This document shows positions 11,761-23,465 of a stretch of DNA of 64,000 nucleotides, one piece after another; within the stretch, counting starts at the first letter, position 1; each line of letters begins with the position of its first letter. The notes beneath the pieces were generated by a model that had not been told where the DNA came from, did no database searches, and saw only the letters and a program-made list of their open reading frames with translations. The position numbers and the translations under genes were made by a program. The DNA comes from Unio delphinus (Eukaryota; Mollusca; Bivalvia; Unionida; Unionidae). The stretch spans positions 16,068,001 to 16,132,000 of the forward strand of contig JAQISU010000210.1 in NCBI GenBank assembly GCA_029339505.1, read 5' to 3'.

Positions 11761-13625
11761 ATGCTATGCAATGTTCTATGTACTGCTTTAAATCAAATAC
11801 TTCTTTATTGGAAAATAATAACTCTAAATGTACTATTATACAGTTCAATGTTTTACCTGCTTTACTAAGGGAATGTGTTTTAAAAGACGTGCAGCTCTGG
11901 AACACTTGATACAAGCAATGGCGTTAAGGATGGAAAGTAAATGGTTATCTGATAATTATCTAATGACAGTAGCTTGCTAACACATTGGAAGTGCCACGTT
12001 TATACTGATATGTCTTAAGGACAAAAAATATTTTACCTAATAATCCTTTGCTGTAAGCTACAACCCACCTCAAAATCTGCAAGCAATGAACATATGTAAT
12101 GACTGTTACGATGACACTAAAAAATCTCTTTAAGTCACAAAATCAAACTGGAACACAAGTTATCAATTAGAATTAATTTCAAAAATCATGTTACATATTT
12201 CCTGAAATCGTAAGATGGTGATTGTAATTATAGTATGTTAAGCAATTTTTTAATTAAATAGTCCAAGAATAAAAATTTTTAAAAAATCATTTACAAAAGC
12301 ATCATGCTCCTATATTTAGATTAAAGCTGGCAATGCAATTTTATTTAGCATATGTTATCTGGAACTGTAAAATACTTTTAGAACAGTATTGATTTGGGTG
12401 TGGGTCTTTAGAATGTGCTATTCTGTGCTACAATATGTGGAAATTTAGTCCTAAATAGTATAAACATATCTTTAAATTTCCTTCAGTGTGATGTTGTGAA
12501 ACTTCTTTAAGTGCTTTCATTATAGCAAGACTGGAAAGCTCCTTTGAAATACAACCTAACAGATTCACAATACTTTGGGAAGGTTTGTAAAAAGGCAACA
12601 TTTAACACAGGGTCTCATACAATTACATGTATCAGACAATTGCACATGGCATGAAGATATTGCCACAGTTGTGCTCAGCCTAGTCATTGAATTGCTAAAT
12701 GCATTTAATACATGCAAAAATGACCAATGAGTAATATAAAAATAAACCCATCTTTGCAGTAAACAAATCCAAAATTTCTGACAAATGAAACAATGTTAGA
12801 ACATAAGCTGCTGCCCACTTTACAATGTTCATCCGATAAAAGCTTTCTATACTAAATTTGTATCGAAAGTATGGTCAACCTCTACTAAAACTGTATCTAC
12901 CAAAATATAGAGTATGGTTTACTTCTACTAAAATTATATCTACCATAATAGAGAGTATGGCTTACTTCTACTAAATCTTTATCTACCATAAATAGAAAGT
13001 ATGGTTTACTTCCACAAAATCTATTTTTGCTGTAAATAGACAGTATGGATTACTTCTATGCATAGTATTTTGACATTTTCGATTATTTCCATATGAAGAA
13101 AAATATTCATTTCTCTAGGTGGTAGTTTCAAGATCCAAGAGTCATATTTTTGGTCAAAGAACCCATTATTTGGTTTCTCAAGATGCAACTAAGCTGTCAA
13201 ACAGTTACTATCTTTTTTATGATCAACATTGAATTTGTATGCAATCAAGGCCTTTCACTAAAATTATGGCCAAGCTCAACACTATTCCCTGTCCTTAAAA
13301 TAGGCAAATTTCACTATAATTGCTTTTGGTCCTTGTATCTAGCAAAGTAGTCTATCAGATAAGTACAAAGCTTGCATTTCCTCTAGGTGATCTATGATTT
13401 GCTATCCATGTGCCCCTAAAACATATATCTACTTTCTCTCTACCTCTCTTATGGTATCATACTAAAACTGCATGTTCTACCTCATCAATTCAATTTTATC
13501 AAGTCATGAATATTGGAAGTTACTTTGACAAAGTCTAGTTCAATTTCATATCAGCAAACTGATTCCAGAATTCTTGTTCTATTCTATGATATATTAAAAT
13601 TTTGATTTCTCAATCTCAACAAGCA

Positions 13626-13626
<1 letters not shown>
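11761..13626. other. No gene recognised; one small minisatellite
   Basis: AT-rich sequence. About 12870-13065 holds four worn units of about 57 bp, each with 'tatctaccataaatagaaag' followed by tatggtttacttctac. Nothing coding is supported. Confidence 0.5.
12870..13065. repeat. Minisatellite, unit about 57 bp, 4 worn copies
   Basis: Units repeat 'agtatggtttacttctacta' then 'aattatatctaccataa..agag'. The right-most copy is the most diverged (tgctgtaaatagacagtatgg). Confidence 0.7.

Positions 13627-13689
<63 letters not shown>
13627..13689. repeat. (CT)n microsatellite
   Basis: Pure CT dinucleotide run of about 60 bp. Confidence 0.98.
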
Positions 13690-13691
<2 letters not shown>

Positions 13692-14828
13692 GATCTCAGG
13701 ACAATGTCATAATTGATTTATTATACCCCATTGGTGACCTACGACGTCTAGCGATCGGTTGACCCACTTGCCAAGCAAGGATATTTATTATTATGACCAC
13801 ATTTGCTAACTATCCATGCGGAAGTCATAGACAACTGGTTATTATTGTACTATCTCTGCTTGATATTGCTAAAGTTTATATTCGCATGTATTATTTTGGA
13901 CACCCACACGATCTCCTTCGATCAGCTGATGAGTACAGGGCTAAACACCCATAATATTTTCACTAGCCAACAGTAAAATGATATCTTATTATATCCTTAT
14001 AAATAATTATCTTGCAATGCTATATTTAGCCTGTCTGGACACTGTCTCAACTGCATTTATCATCACCTTCAAGACGAAGACACTGGATGTCAACTAATAT
14101 TTGGTTACCCCAACTGAGCTACTTCGAACAAAACGGAAGTCATTAGTTTGATTCCTGGTTATTGATTCATGTACATTAGAAGGTCTCGAGGTTAACAACT
14201 GAACGCGGGTTTGTATTAATACGCCAAGACTCTGTATTGTATTCCGAATGAGTTTTAGAAACTTGTAAACATCGGCGTTGGATTCAGTAGCAGACGACAT
14301 AAACTGGAGAGTGCAGAAGTTTACATGGAGAAACGATTTTCATTGAAACAATCATTGAAATAATCAGGGTTGTGTATACATGCAATTTTTAATAGCAGAA
14401 GCAAACTATTGGACGATGATATATCTGTATTGTCTATACTTTTTTAATATTTTGTTATGTATAAGGCACTCTCTGCAACATTCACTCCCCTTCTAATTTA
14501 TACACATTAGAAATTGTGTAGAGATTTTAGAAATAGAGGGATGTTTTCAGTGACTGTCTTTTTACTGAGAGAAATGAGTGCTCTTAACGAACACTGATTG
14601 TGTAGACTTTATTGGCAATCTCTGTCTCCCGAGTACATCCCTGTTTGTGCTACCCCTGCAATGTAACTTTTTAAATATTGTATATTTTCAAAAGGAATTG
14701 TTTTGTTGTCATAGAATTAGAAAAACTGATTTACATTTAAAATCTTACCATAGGCGTCATCTTAATTGATTATTTTTACTTGAATTATGTTTCTAATTAT
14801 TGTTTACTTAAATGCGTTTGAATGTTTG
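13690..14828. other. No gene recognised
   Basis: Non-coding; short frames only. The right end (14778-14828) already contains one worn unit of the following inverted repeat. Confidence 0.5.
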
Positions 14829-14951
14829 TACTTGAATTATGTGTCTGATTTTTTTTACCTTATTGTGTCTGATTTTATTTTTACTTGACATTTCAAGCAT
14901 AAAAACAATCAGACACAATAAGGTAAAAATAATCAGGCACATAATTCAAGT
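14829..14951. repeat. Large inverted repeat (hairpin), arms about 48 bp
   Basis: The left arm starts acttgaattatgtgtctgat and includes 'taccttattgtgtctgattt'. The right arm is its near-exact reverse complement and ends gcacataattcaagt. The loop is about 25 bp. Extra partial units of the same phrase occur on both sides (14778-14828 and 14952-15010), so this is a direct-plus-inverted cluster of a 30-50 bp unit, possibly a small MITE. Confidence 0.85.
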
Positions 14952-15010
14952 AAAAATAGTCAGACACATAAGTTGAATTATGTCTCTGATTTTTTAAACT
15001 TAAATTATGC

Positions 15011-16110
15011 GTATCTTAAAACATTTATCTCCGTGTCTTCTCGTTTTGACTGAACGCCTGAAATTTTAGCCTACTTTGGGTAGGTCCCGGTCCTGTCAAT
15101 AAGGACTGCCTTAGAGACAATAATCAGTTATATGTTAATTTATCTGTTGTATTGTCACCTAGCAAGTATGTTAGAATTAGGTATAGTTCGTTACAGGGAG
15201 CGGAAATCGATCGTTTTTAAGGAATGACTCACGCATTGAATCAAGGGCATAAAAAAACCCAGGGCCTATATTGGCTGCATATCTTAGTTTTTATTTTCAT
15301 GCACTTTAGACGTATACATGGCTATATGGCTGTGATCTCAATAATTTCAAATTATTAGGTATGGTCCAAAAAGTTCATTGGAGTTCGGGTGGTTTATATC
15401 TTGATAATAAATTGCATACATTAATTAATTTGTCTTGTACTGCAAGCAATTGTTTACATGTTTATAATTTGATAATCTCAAAAGTTTCAAAATTGCTATA
15501 CAGGAGTACTGATGGAATACCTTGTAAGGGCCAGTTATATGTGTACATTTCGCTTTGCATGTCGAGAAGGTCTGTGTTATATTTGCTAGTTGGTGATCTC
15601 AATAATTTATATGACGTTATCCAGGGTGTACTTTTTGAGGGTGGGGATAGACATCGGACTATCATCTCACGTTGTTTATATAAATATTTGTATCCACATA
15701 TCACATTGGTAATTGTCGTGAGTTATTTGAAATATATGTAGAATCATCGCTACCCCATTAACCCTACTTTATTCTGAGCAATTTAACAATACTTTATTCA
15801 ATTTAGTTATATTTTTTAATGTAATAGTTACAAAACAGTACAACGTAGCATCTATAATATACAAGAAAATAATATTATTTAAAACCTATTTTATTTTATT
15901 TGTATTAGATGTAGTTACAATCACATATGGTAATTCATAGAAATTACTTGAAACTTACGAAAAATCACAGCTACCCATTTAGCCCTACTCTATTCAGAGA
16001 TATCTTAATCATTTTTGTATATATGTCTATATTTTATTACACTATGTAATTGTTTTAGGTCAGAAATAGATATATAGATGTATTTACGTTTGTTTGGCAT
16101 TGTTTACTAA
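15011..16110. other. No gene recognised
   Basis: A 126-codon plus-strand frame (15361-15741) is present but has no recognisable domain and low-complexity composition. A near-repeat of 'cccattta(gc)ccctactctattc' occurs near 15755 and 15975. Confidence 0.45.
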
Positions 16111-16803
16111 AAGCATATATGTCTGTATTTTGTTGTATTGGTCAATGGTCATGACGGTAAACTCGTTACATCACACAGACTGGAGTACCGTCCCATTGAT
16201 GTCTGTCTTATTAGCAAGATGAAAGTCGCGGTGAGTCTGGAGTACGGTACGGTTGTAATCCTGTCTTTGAAATCAATAGAAGAAGTAAAACTCGTCAAAA
16301 CTTTAAAGACAGGATTTGGATGTAATTCATTGGCAAAATTGAATTCAGACAAACTCATTGTCAGCGGTGAGAACGACTACGGCGACGACGACATGTTGTG
16401 TTGGGGAATTTTATCGATTACAGATGGACGTATGGACTCAACTCATGACTTATGTAGAGGGTGTCATCAGACTCGCATGGCCGTCAAAGATAACATCGTG
16501 TACATCTCGTGTTATACTTTAAACGCCATTACTAAAGGTGTTTATGCTTATGATATTTTGAATCCACAAACAAAAAAGTTTTTGTATCAACACAAGGAAT
16601 TAGAAAGACCGTGGTCAATAATGGCTGAGAGGGATTATGTGTACGTGTGTGACAGGAACTCTAACACAATTCATCAGCTGACAAACAGCGGTCAAATAGT
16701 GACCATACACACAGTGTCGTCAATACCGAATAGAATATTCTATGATGACCAGCATGGATTACTTTGCACCACAAGCTATGGAAGTAGTGTGATAATTGTT
16801 TAA
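16111..16803 (+). pseudogene. TRIM-like protein, C-terminal beta-propeller fragment
   Basis: The frame is open from just after a stop at 16108-16110 to TAA at 16801-16803 and gives about 230 residues. Phrases such as RPIDVCLISKMKVAVSL, VVILSLKSIEEVKLVKTLKTG, CHQTRMAVKDNIVYISCY and SNTIHQLTNSGQIVTIHTV match the NHL-like six-blade C-terminal half of bivalve TRIM2/3/56-like proteins, which act as E3 ubiquitin ligases in innate immunity. No RING, B-box or coiled coil lies upstream, and no splice acceptor in phase was found. The first in-frame ATG (16219) is inside the propeller. It may be a processed or truncated copy, or the last exon of a gene whose junction I missed. No frame damage is visible inside the propeller. 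Confidence 0.75.
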
Positions 16804-18894
16804 AAAATGGAGTCTTTATATCAACCAGGTAATTCTATTTTATTTTACATCACACCACAACGTAAACTTCATTTATTTACATTTAATAATTCATATCTTT
16901 ACCCAAAATATGATTTATGAATATTATTGACATAACTTTATTGTAAGACAAACATGTATAATAGATGAAAAATAAAATAAAAGTGGAATAAATATTAGTC
17001 TATTATTCTGGGAGTCTGAAAATATTAAGTTCATTGTGCATGGTCATATTTATCGATTTTTAATGTAAATAAAATATTTTTTTTTAAATGTTATTAAAAA
17101 TTGTATTATAGTAATTTATATTCATTACTTATTGCTAAGGCGTCTACATCTTGGTTGTCACTACATAATTTTCAATTAAAAATTTTAAATCTGTATCGAC
17201 TATCACAATGGCCGCTTAGCTGCAAAACTTGCATCATCACCAGTTCAGGGCAATACACATTTTCCCAGAAAGTGGCGCTTTCATTTATACATTTTTGCAG
17301 ACGACATATCATTCCACGCGACATGCACTCGACCGGATCTCGTTCAGCGTCTAAAATTCCCACGTATTTTATCTTGATAACATTCGTATTTATGGAGCGG
17401 TTCTTTGATGATTTTGCAAGGGGGTAGGGTGGGTTGGAGTGGATTTATCAGCGAACAAAAATCAAATCGGATAACAAGATAGCTTGACAGTTAAGTATAA
17501 AAATAAACCAATATAAAAGCCATTTTGGATATGCTACTGTGTACATTGCGCGCTCTATTTACTATGATCTGTTCACGTTTTCGTTGAATAATGCAGTGTT
17601 CTTATATTGAAACCGAAACAGATGAGGCTGAAAATAAAGGTAGTGCTTAGATGATTGAATATGGTGAAAGATTATTGAGATAATGTTGTAAATTAATATT
17701 GTAAAAAAACGGCCGACATTTTTATTAAAATTAAAAGGTTGGATGTTGAAATAATTATTTATATTGTTTGTGACATGCCAGATTGATATTAAAATAAATA
17801 CCCCAATGATTTGAAGGAAAAAATCAGAGTGACAAAAATGTCTTAGATTACCCATATGACCATCATCATTGTGTTATAATATTATATTATATAGGTCATT
17901 CATTCAAATATGACTTACAATTATTTATTATGGTGAAGACAGTTTTGTACATGATTAATACATGTAGAAGCATTTTAGTACCCGTCCACAAGTAGGGTTA
18001 CTGCCATATGGATTTATATTGCTTAAAATTTGCCCAAAAATTCTAATTGCACTTTAAAATATTATTTTTAAAAAACCACGGTATGTTATAGGTATTATAT
18101 AATTAAAGCTAAACTTTAAAGTAATTAAACTTCAAATTATTGAAAGAAATTGTAATTCTCCGTATTTTGGCCAGTCATGCATGTAATTTGTGATGGATAA
18201 GATGCAGATTGGCTGGCCTTCCTTGCTCTTTGTTGTTGTATTCACTTCCATCAAACATAAACTAGACATCAAACATAAATTGGAAATTACAAAATGGCAT
18301 AAATTTGTTGGATAAAAGTATATACTATATAGCCTACTCTTGACAAAATTCACTGTTCCTTCTTTAAAACTAATCAGGATTAGTGCACTTTGAACTCATT
18401 GTATATTTTTGATCAGCTATTGCCTTAGATGGTGCCTAATTTTCATAATTGTCACAAGTAAATTAATTTTAGTACATTAAAATAGTATTAAGGTATGATA
18501 ACATTTCACCGCATTGCGCATGTTGCAAATGTAAAAAACTTCTCCATGAACCTGCCCATCTTTGAGAAACACATAGTAAGCGAAGAACATAATCTTAGTT
18601 GTACCTGTTGAGTCTGCTATATAAATTATAACATTTTATCTCTGTTTTAATCTTATTTGATATTTAAAAGTTGTGGTTTAATTTTCATTTGCGCAATTGG
18701 ACACCAAACATTTGTGCATGATGAGTTTTATTGGCAAAAGATGTGTTAATGTTGCAGACATGATTAACAATGATATGGCTTGAACACTCCGGTTTAGCTA
18801 TCTAAAGTATCAGGTCCATATTTTTCTTTAATAATCTGCATCATTGTTGATAATATACATGTATGTCTACATACCTAATCCATTATATGAACAG
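16804..18894. other. No gene recognised
   Basis: AT-rich non-coding sequence. Frames at 17101-17427 and 17562-17855 have no recognisable domain. Could be an intron leading to the Roc exon at 18895. Confidence 0.45.
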
Positions 18895-19155
18895 GTGTTC
18901 CAACAGAAATTTTGAAAATGGATGACAGGTCCATCCAACTTTTTGAAGAGGCTCTAAAAGACGGAAAGGAAACTGTGCACAGCATACGTATTATGGTTGT
19001 CGGACACATGGGTGTTGGTAAGACAACCCTAGTCAAGCGTCTTCTTGGAGAGGAGGGAAACATTTCCGACAGACTTAGTACAGAGGGCATAGATGTCTAT
19101 ATCAATTGCTGTGATGTTTCTCTGTCGACCCATGAATGGACAAGGCGAACAAAAG
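18895..19155 (+). CDS. Roc/Ras-like GTPase domain exon (ROCO- or MFHAS1-like), partial
   Basis: A good acceptor (tatgaacag, AG at 18893-18894) and donor (aaaag|gtatgt, GT at 19156-19157) bound a fully open 261-bp exon. Residues include an acidic helix (DDRSIQLFEEALKDGKE), a beta strand and a perfect P-loop VVGHMGVGKTTLVKRLLGEE. Then comes RLSTEGIDVYIN, the switch-I region phrase typical of the large bivalve expansion of Roc-domain proteins. These proteins bind GTP and often combine Roc with COR, death or leucine-rich repeat domains. No following exon with the DxxG motif was found in the next 2 kb, and no preceding exon. It may be one exon of a gene with long introns, or an orphaned fragment. 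Confidence 0.75.
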
Positions 19156-21240
19156 GTATGTGGGCATATATACTCATTAATGATGTACCACTCTGTATTT
19201 ATGCAAATACCAGAAGGTGAAATGTATCATGTTGAACTGTTTTATGTCGACCCATCTCTATTTCACTTCTTGACAATAACAAAGTTTTCCACAATCTAAT
19301 GTTACCAAATTTTCTAAGTAGTTTGCATTTTGGGCAACTAACAGACCTTATTTATCACTTTCTGGTTTAGAAGGTCTATTTTTTTGGGGGGGGGGCAAGG
19401 TCACGGTGATAATATAAGGACACTTTACACACAGCAATGACAGATTTTCAAGACGTCGTACTTGAAGAAGTAACTGTTCCACCTCATTCATAACTTTCAC
19501 ATATACAGAACAAGGTGGAGCTTTTAAATCATGATATTTAACTTTTACTACAAGTATTTGGTATGTTAGCACATTGCGTATGTTGTTCCATTTAATTATT
19601 GTACTTTTAATATTTGCTTTTTCTTCCTTTATGTACTTGCACCACAAATTCTATATACTGCTTGCATCCTGTATGCACCTTTTGGCTTTTAGTCACCCTC
19701 TGTTGTATGCTAACCTGCTTTATAACATATCTCCATGGTGAGTGGTATTCGTACTAACACCAGTATAAGCCATTAACCAAGCAGCCTAGGTAGAATTGCC
19801 TGGGGGTTTAGGTTAGAAGGATTGTATGTGATCATGTGTGCCCATATATGTGTGTATGTGTTTGGGTTATCATTCTTAACCATGGATAAAAAAAACTGAT
19901 GGTAGTCCACTAGCCCAAGGCTGGTACTTCTTCTGTCTATTAGTTTTCATAATTTTATTAGTCCAATGGCTGGCTAATGTTGTTTTGTGTTCAATTGCTT
20001 TGTGGGAAGGATTCGTTAAGATTGAGCAGGACAATAACATTTTGATATCTACTATTAATTATGGCTACAAAGAAATGTATTCAATCCTAAGCCTGTGTGC
20101 TCTTGCTAAGTTAAAGACTAAATAATATTTTTTTTACAAATATTGTATTGTTATTATTAATATATTACTGTTATTATTTTAATATTATATTGTTATTATT
20201 AATATAATTTATTATTACTATTATTATTTTACTACTATATTGTTATTATTATTGTTGTTATTATTAATAATGTTATTACTATTACTAAAAGAGATCTTGA
20301 ATATTATAATTGCCATCAAAACTAAACTCTCCTTTCCCAACCAGGTTTTTGTGTCTACAACTTTTATAGTACCATTGTACACCATTACAAATGGACATCT
20401 CATTTGAGAAAAGAACAAAATGGAAGAGGGCATTCGTATGAATACCAATATACACCAAGTATAGAAATATGTTTTTTATGGATGTGCTCTTTCTCTAACT
20501 AGCAAAGCTATTAAGTATTCAGCTGGCATACAAAAGTTTGACAACACAAGTTTCCTGGAGATTTAACGTCTGTTCAGGGAAATATTGGATTCACTGTCTA
20601 CTCACACCATAACCAAAAGATCAAAATTCAAAAGGTTTTTTTGGGTTTGGGAAAGGGGCATCATTTTATGTTATGTATGCATCTTCTATACAACTTTTTT
20701 ACCAGGAGACTATGTAAAAAATTCCTTTTCATTGTTTTGATCTTGCCTTTTTTATTTGAATTTGCCTGATTCTATTGTTATGGGGTATCCTGGGTGGGTA
20801 TCTAGCCTAGTCTTTGTTACTTTGATATGAAATTTTCAAAGCTCCTAACTGCACTTTCTACTGGGATTTCCTAGGGTAAATCTGATATATGTAGTTCTTC
20901 TGTTTTCTTCTTGATTTTTCTCATAATGGTTGCTGGTTCTTTATCTCTAGCATTTCTAATACTATTGACAAGTTTCCAGCTTGTATCATAGTTTCATTTC
21001 CTACAGGCCTCAATATACACGTTTCCTCTGCTCCCTTCCTATTTAACCCTTCTGCTAATTTGATGAATCTTATTTTCTTACATCTAATGCAACCATAGCC
21101 AACGACTTTGTAGGTCATATTTCTATTGGTATTGGAGACTGACAGGTCACTATCCCATGGGCTTTTTTTTAACAACATAGTAAAACTGGCCTATCACTTT
21201 TCTCTATTCTTTTAGTGTCAAAGTACTTTTCCAGTTCTTA
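19156..21240. other. No gene recognised
   Basis: Contains a T6G10 homopolymer junction (19380-19396) and ATT-rich low-complexity sequence (20110-20280). A minus-strand 85-codon frame (20921-21178) lies directly downstream of the two-gene module described next, but has no recognisable motif. The continuation of the Roc gene was looked for and not found. Confidence 0.45.
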
Positions 21241-21260
21241 CAGTTGACTATTTTGCACCA

Positions 21261-21458
21261 TTATCCATCTGCATGTGCAGTAATCTTGTCACCTAGAACC
21301 CCAATAGCTTTTGACGCTATTTCCTTCCCGATCGGTAGCAGTTTTGGAGCGACTCAAGTAAATAACCCAGTGACAACATCACCTAAGCCATCTCCATATG
21401 TCACCTTGTACACTGGCAACCGTGAATTTACGACGTAAACAGGTCTCGCTCTGCTCAT
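21261..21458 (-). pseudogene. Small basic virion-core-like protein, interrupted by one stop (ORF B)
   Basis: On the minus strand an ATG at 21458 opens a 65-residue frame ending at TAA (21261-21263), with one internal TGA (21354-21356). The N-terminal half carries a Tyr-Gly-rich phrase YGDGLGDVVTGLF. After the stop comes VAPKLLPIGKEIASKAIG, a basic amphipathic segment. This layout (GLGD phrase, then an AxPLxxxGxxIxxxAxG helix) recalls small minor-capsid or core proteins of adenovirus-like, adintovirus-like and Maverick elements. That similarity comes from memory of the family pattern, not from a search. ORF A ends 57 bp upstream on the same strand, so the two look like one compact transcription unit. 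The internal stop implies decay or readthrough. Confidence 0.45.
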
Positions 21459-21515
21459 ACTATGATGTACTATCATTTATTTAAATGCTATTTATCTAAT
21501 CGATGATCAATCGCT

Positions 21516-22465
21516 CTAATAATCATCAGTAAGTTCATCAATGAAACTATGATATAATCCCATTTCCATTACACGACCTTGAAATAACCGTTGACAGATT
21601 TCAGCCGCTTCGTTAATTATCTCCGGAGAATTATTCCTAGTTCGTTTTCCTCCGATGTGAACTTCTAACCGTGATATATCATCGAGGATACTTCTTAAAC
21701 AGAGTATATTACCACCGTGATACCCCGTACCAGTTTTTCTTTTATCAGGTATATCTTGCGTGAGATCAGCTTCAGCTTTCGCTTCTATTTCCTTCGGAAT
21801 AGGTTCTTCATATGGTGGTAGACCTTTTAATACTTCTTGTACTTTTTTTCATATGCAACAAAATCAGGGTCTTTTTGTGAAGTTGCAGTTCCACCATGTT
21901 TTCCCAAATATATTTTTTTGTACCATTTGTCAAATTCTATACGCTTGCCAAAACTAGTCTTTATATATCTTTCTTTTTTCTTAATTGTCTCAACCGCATA
22001 TCTAGCTAGTACATCATCTGTAGATGTATTTTCAATTTCACCAAACGTTGTTGTTGTAAATATTCCATCGGGTCGATATATCCTCCTCTCCCCTTGGATT
22101 TGTTCAGGTTGTTCACCTACTGATTTAGGTTGCGCATCTACTGGTTTAGGTTGTGCAGCTACTATATCACCAGGAAGAGTTTTTAAAGATTCTTTAATTT
22201 TTTTAGTTCTTTTTGCTATCTTTGCGATTTCTGTACCAACTTTTGCAGTCTCTGTACCAACCTTTACAGTAGCAGTTACAACTTCTCCAGTTGCCGCAGT
22301 TATCGGCTTAAATAATTGTTCAGTATCGGCGGTAAAATCTAATTTTTGTTGTTGTCGAGTTTGCAAATTATCTCTGAAAGAATCTCTCAACGGGAGAAAT
22401 TTCTTGATCGCAGCCAACCGTTCTCTAGTTAATCTAGTGATTTGTGCTTCTCCAACGTTTGCCAT
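21516..22465 (-). CDS. Two-frame orphan gene with -1 slippery site (ORF A)
   Basis: The zero frame starts with ATG at 22465 and gives 212 residues before TAA (21827-21829). Its N-terminus is basic and helical (TRLTRERLAAIKKFLPLRDS). Next come a repetitive Val/Thr/Lys segment (TVKVGTETAKVGTEIAKIAK), a Pro/Gln linker with three PK/EQP repeats, and a charged C-terminal domain rich in Tyr and Lys. Twelve bases before the stop lies A AAA AAG, in the correct register for -1 slippage. The -1 frame is then open for 108 codons (21842 to TAG 21516-21518), starting VQEVLKGLPPYEEP, with a coding-like composition throughout. Either the element uses programmed frameshifting to make a fused protein, or one A was lost from the A7 run. 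I do not recognise the family; multicopy mobile-element or virus-like origin is suspected. The opposite-strand 231-codon frame is a shadow. Confidence 0.6.
21842..21848 (-). promoter_or_regulatory. Candidate -1 ribosomal frameshift heptamer A AAA AAG
   Basis: Read on the minus strand the codons are gaa aaa aag, so the heptamer fits X XXY YYZ in the zero frame. The zero-frame stop follows 12 nt later. Slippage by one base leads directly into the long open frame. A downstream pseudoknot was not modelled. Confidence 0.45.
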
Positions 22466-22547
22466 TTATATAAAAATTATATCGCTAATTCATCATCGTA
22501 AATTGCTAGCAATTCCAAACAAGGATGGTTAACCCGGCTGCAGCGAC

Positions 22548-22684
22548 AAGGGGGGCGACAACAACATGGCGTCTATTTCGAACAAGCATTGGTTTGGCAA
22601 ATGGACGCTTCTAAAAAGCGTTTTTTAGGAAGTCTCAGTTTGCCGAATCGATACCTGTAAAAAGTTGGTCTGTTCGCCCCCTCT
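22548..22684. repeat. Short imperfect inverted repeat upstream of ORF A
   Basis: aaggggggcgaca (22548-22560) and the reverse complement of tgttcgccccctct (22671-22684) match apart from one or two bases. It encloses a small hairpin (cgcttctaaaaagcg, about 22608-22622). It could mark an element end or be chance. Confidence 0.25.
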
Positions 22685-22739
22685 GCTGCTTGCCCAATTC
22701 TAACATTTGTGGCACACAGCATGCAAAGAGCATGATGTG

Positions 22740-23220
22740 TATCTGTGTTTCATGGCTGAATGCCAGGCAAATGTTTAATATATTCCAAACTAAACTTCAC
22801 CTTTTGTGCAATATATTTTTTTTTACTATTCTGAATTTCCTCTGACCCTTGCCACCCCATTTTATATATTTGGACAGTTATGTTGGAGTGTTGGGTCAGA
22901 GTCCATTTCCAATCACAAATTTGTAATTCACTGACACCATTTGGTGTCGGCATTGGGTAGCCTCCTACTAGCTGGCCCAGAAAACTTGAATGACCTTTCA
23001 TGAAGATATACCTGCATGTAATCGATAGGAATATGATTTATTTTCTCACAAATCATGAGCATAGCACTTGTTGAGTCTTTAATCCTCTAACAAAAGTGAT
23101 GACAGTAAGTTGTTGCTGAAATTTGATTTGGATCTGGCTCTTTTCAGTCCGAGTCACATGACCACACAAATTTAGCAGCCTACATGTCAATGAGGTCATA
23201 TAGTCATGTGATATGGAAAT
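22740..23220. repeat. Dispersed repeat, copy 1 of 3
   Basis: Shares 'ttggacagttatgttgg', 'tacctgcatg..atcgatagg', 'atgatttattttctca' and 'gatgacag' in order with about 25505-25880 (direct) and about 26130-26400 (inverted). The type is unknown; no ends could be defined. Confidence 0.55.
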
Positions 23221-23404
23221 AAACAAATTTCCAAAGTAAAAGTAGAGTAATAAGGGTGAGAGGAAACATGGAATTTTTCCTTGGTGGTGAAGACATTTTC
23301 AAGATGTGTTGTCAGAGGGTAATTCATTTCAGTGTTGGTGGCGCATGTGCGAAAAAAATTCTGGTCAGGTTTCAGTTTCTCTTAAAATCATTATTAAAAC
23401 TATT

Positions 23405-23405
<1 letters not shown>

Positions 23406-23461
<56 letters not shown>
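23406..23461. repeat. (TA)n microsatellite
   Basis: Pure TA run of about 55 bp. Confidence 0.98.

Positions 23462-23465
<4 letters not shown>

Noticed and set aside
15361..15741. 126-codon plus-strand frame
   Set aside because: No domain recognised, AT-driven composition, no splice or promoter context.
17101..17427. 108-codon plus-strand frame
   Set aside because: No domain, overlaps an equally long antisense frame and lacks splice context.
20921..21178. 85-codon minus-strand frame downstream of ORF B as a third module gene
   Set aside because: Same strand and close by, but no motif is recognisable and the length is within chance for the region.
21837..22532. 231-codon plus-strand frame opposite ORF A
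   Set aside because: Hydrophobic, Val/Ser-biased reading of the complementary strand. The minus frame has better composition and continues past the slippery site, so the plus frame is a shadow.
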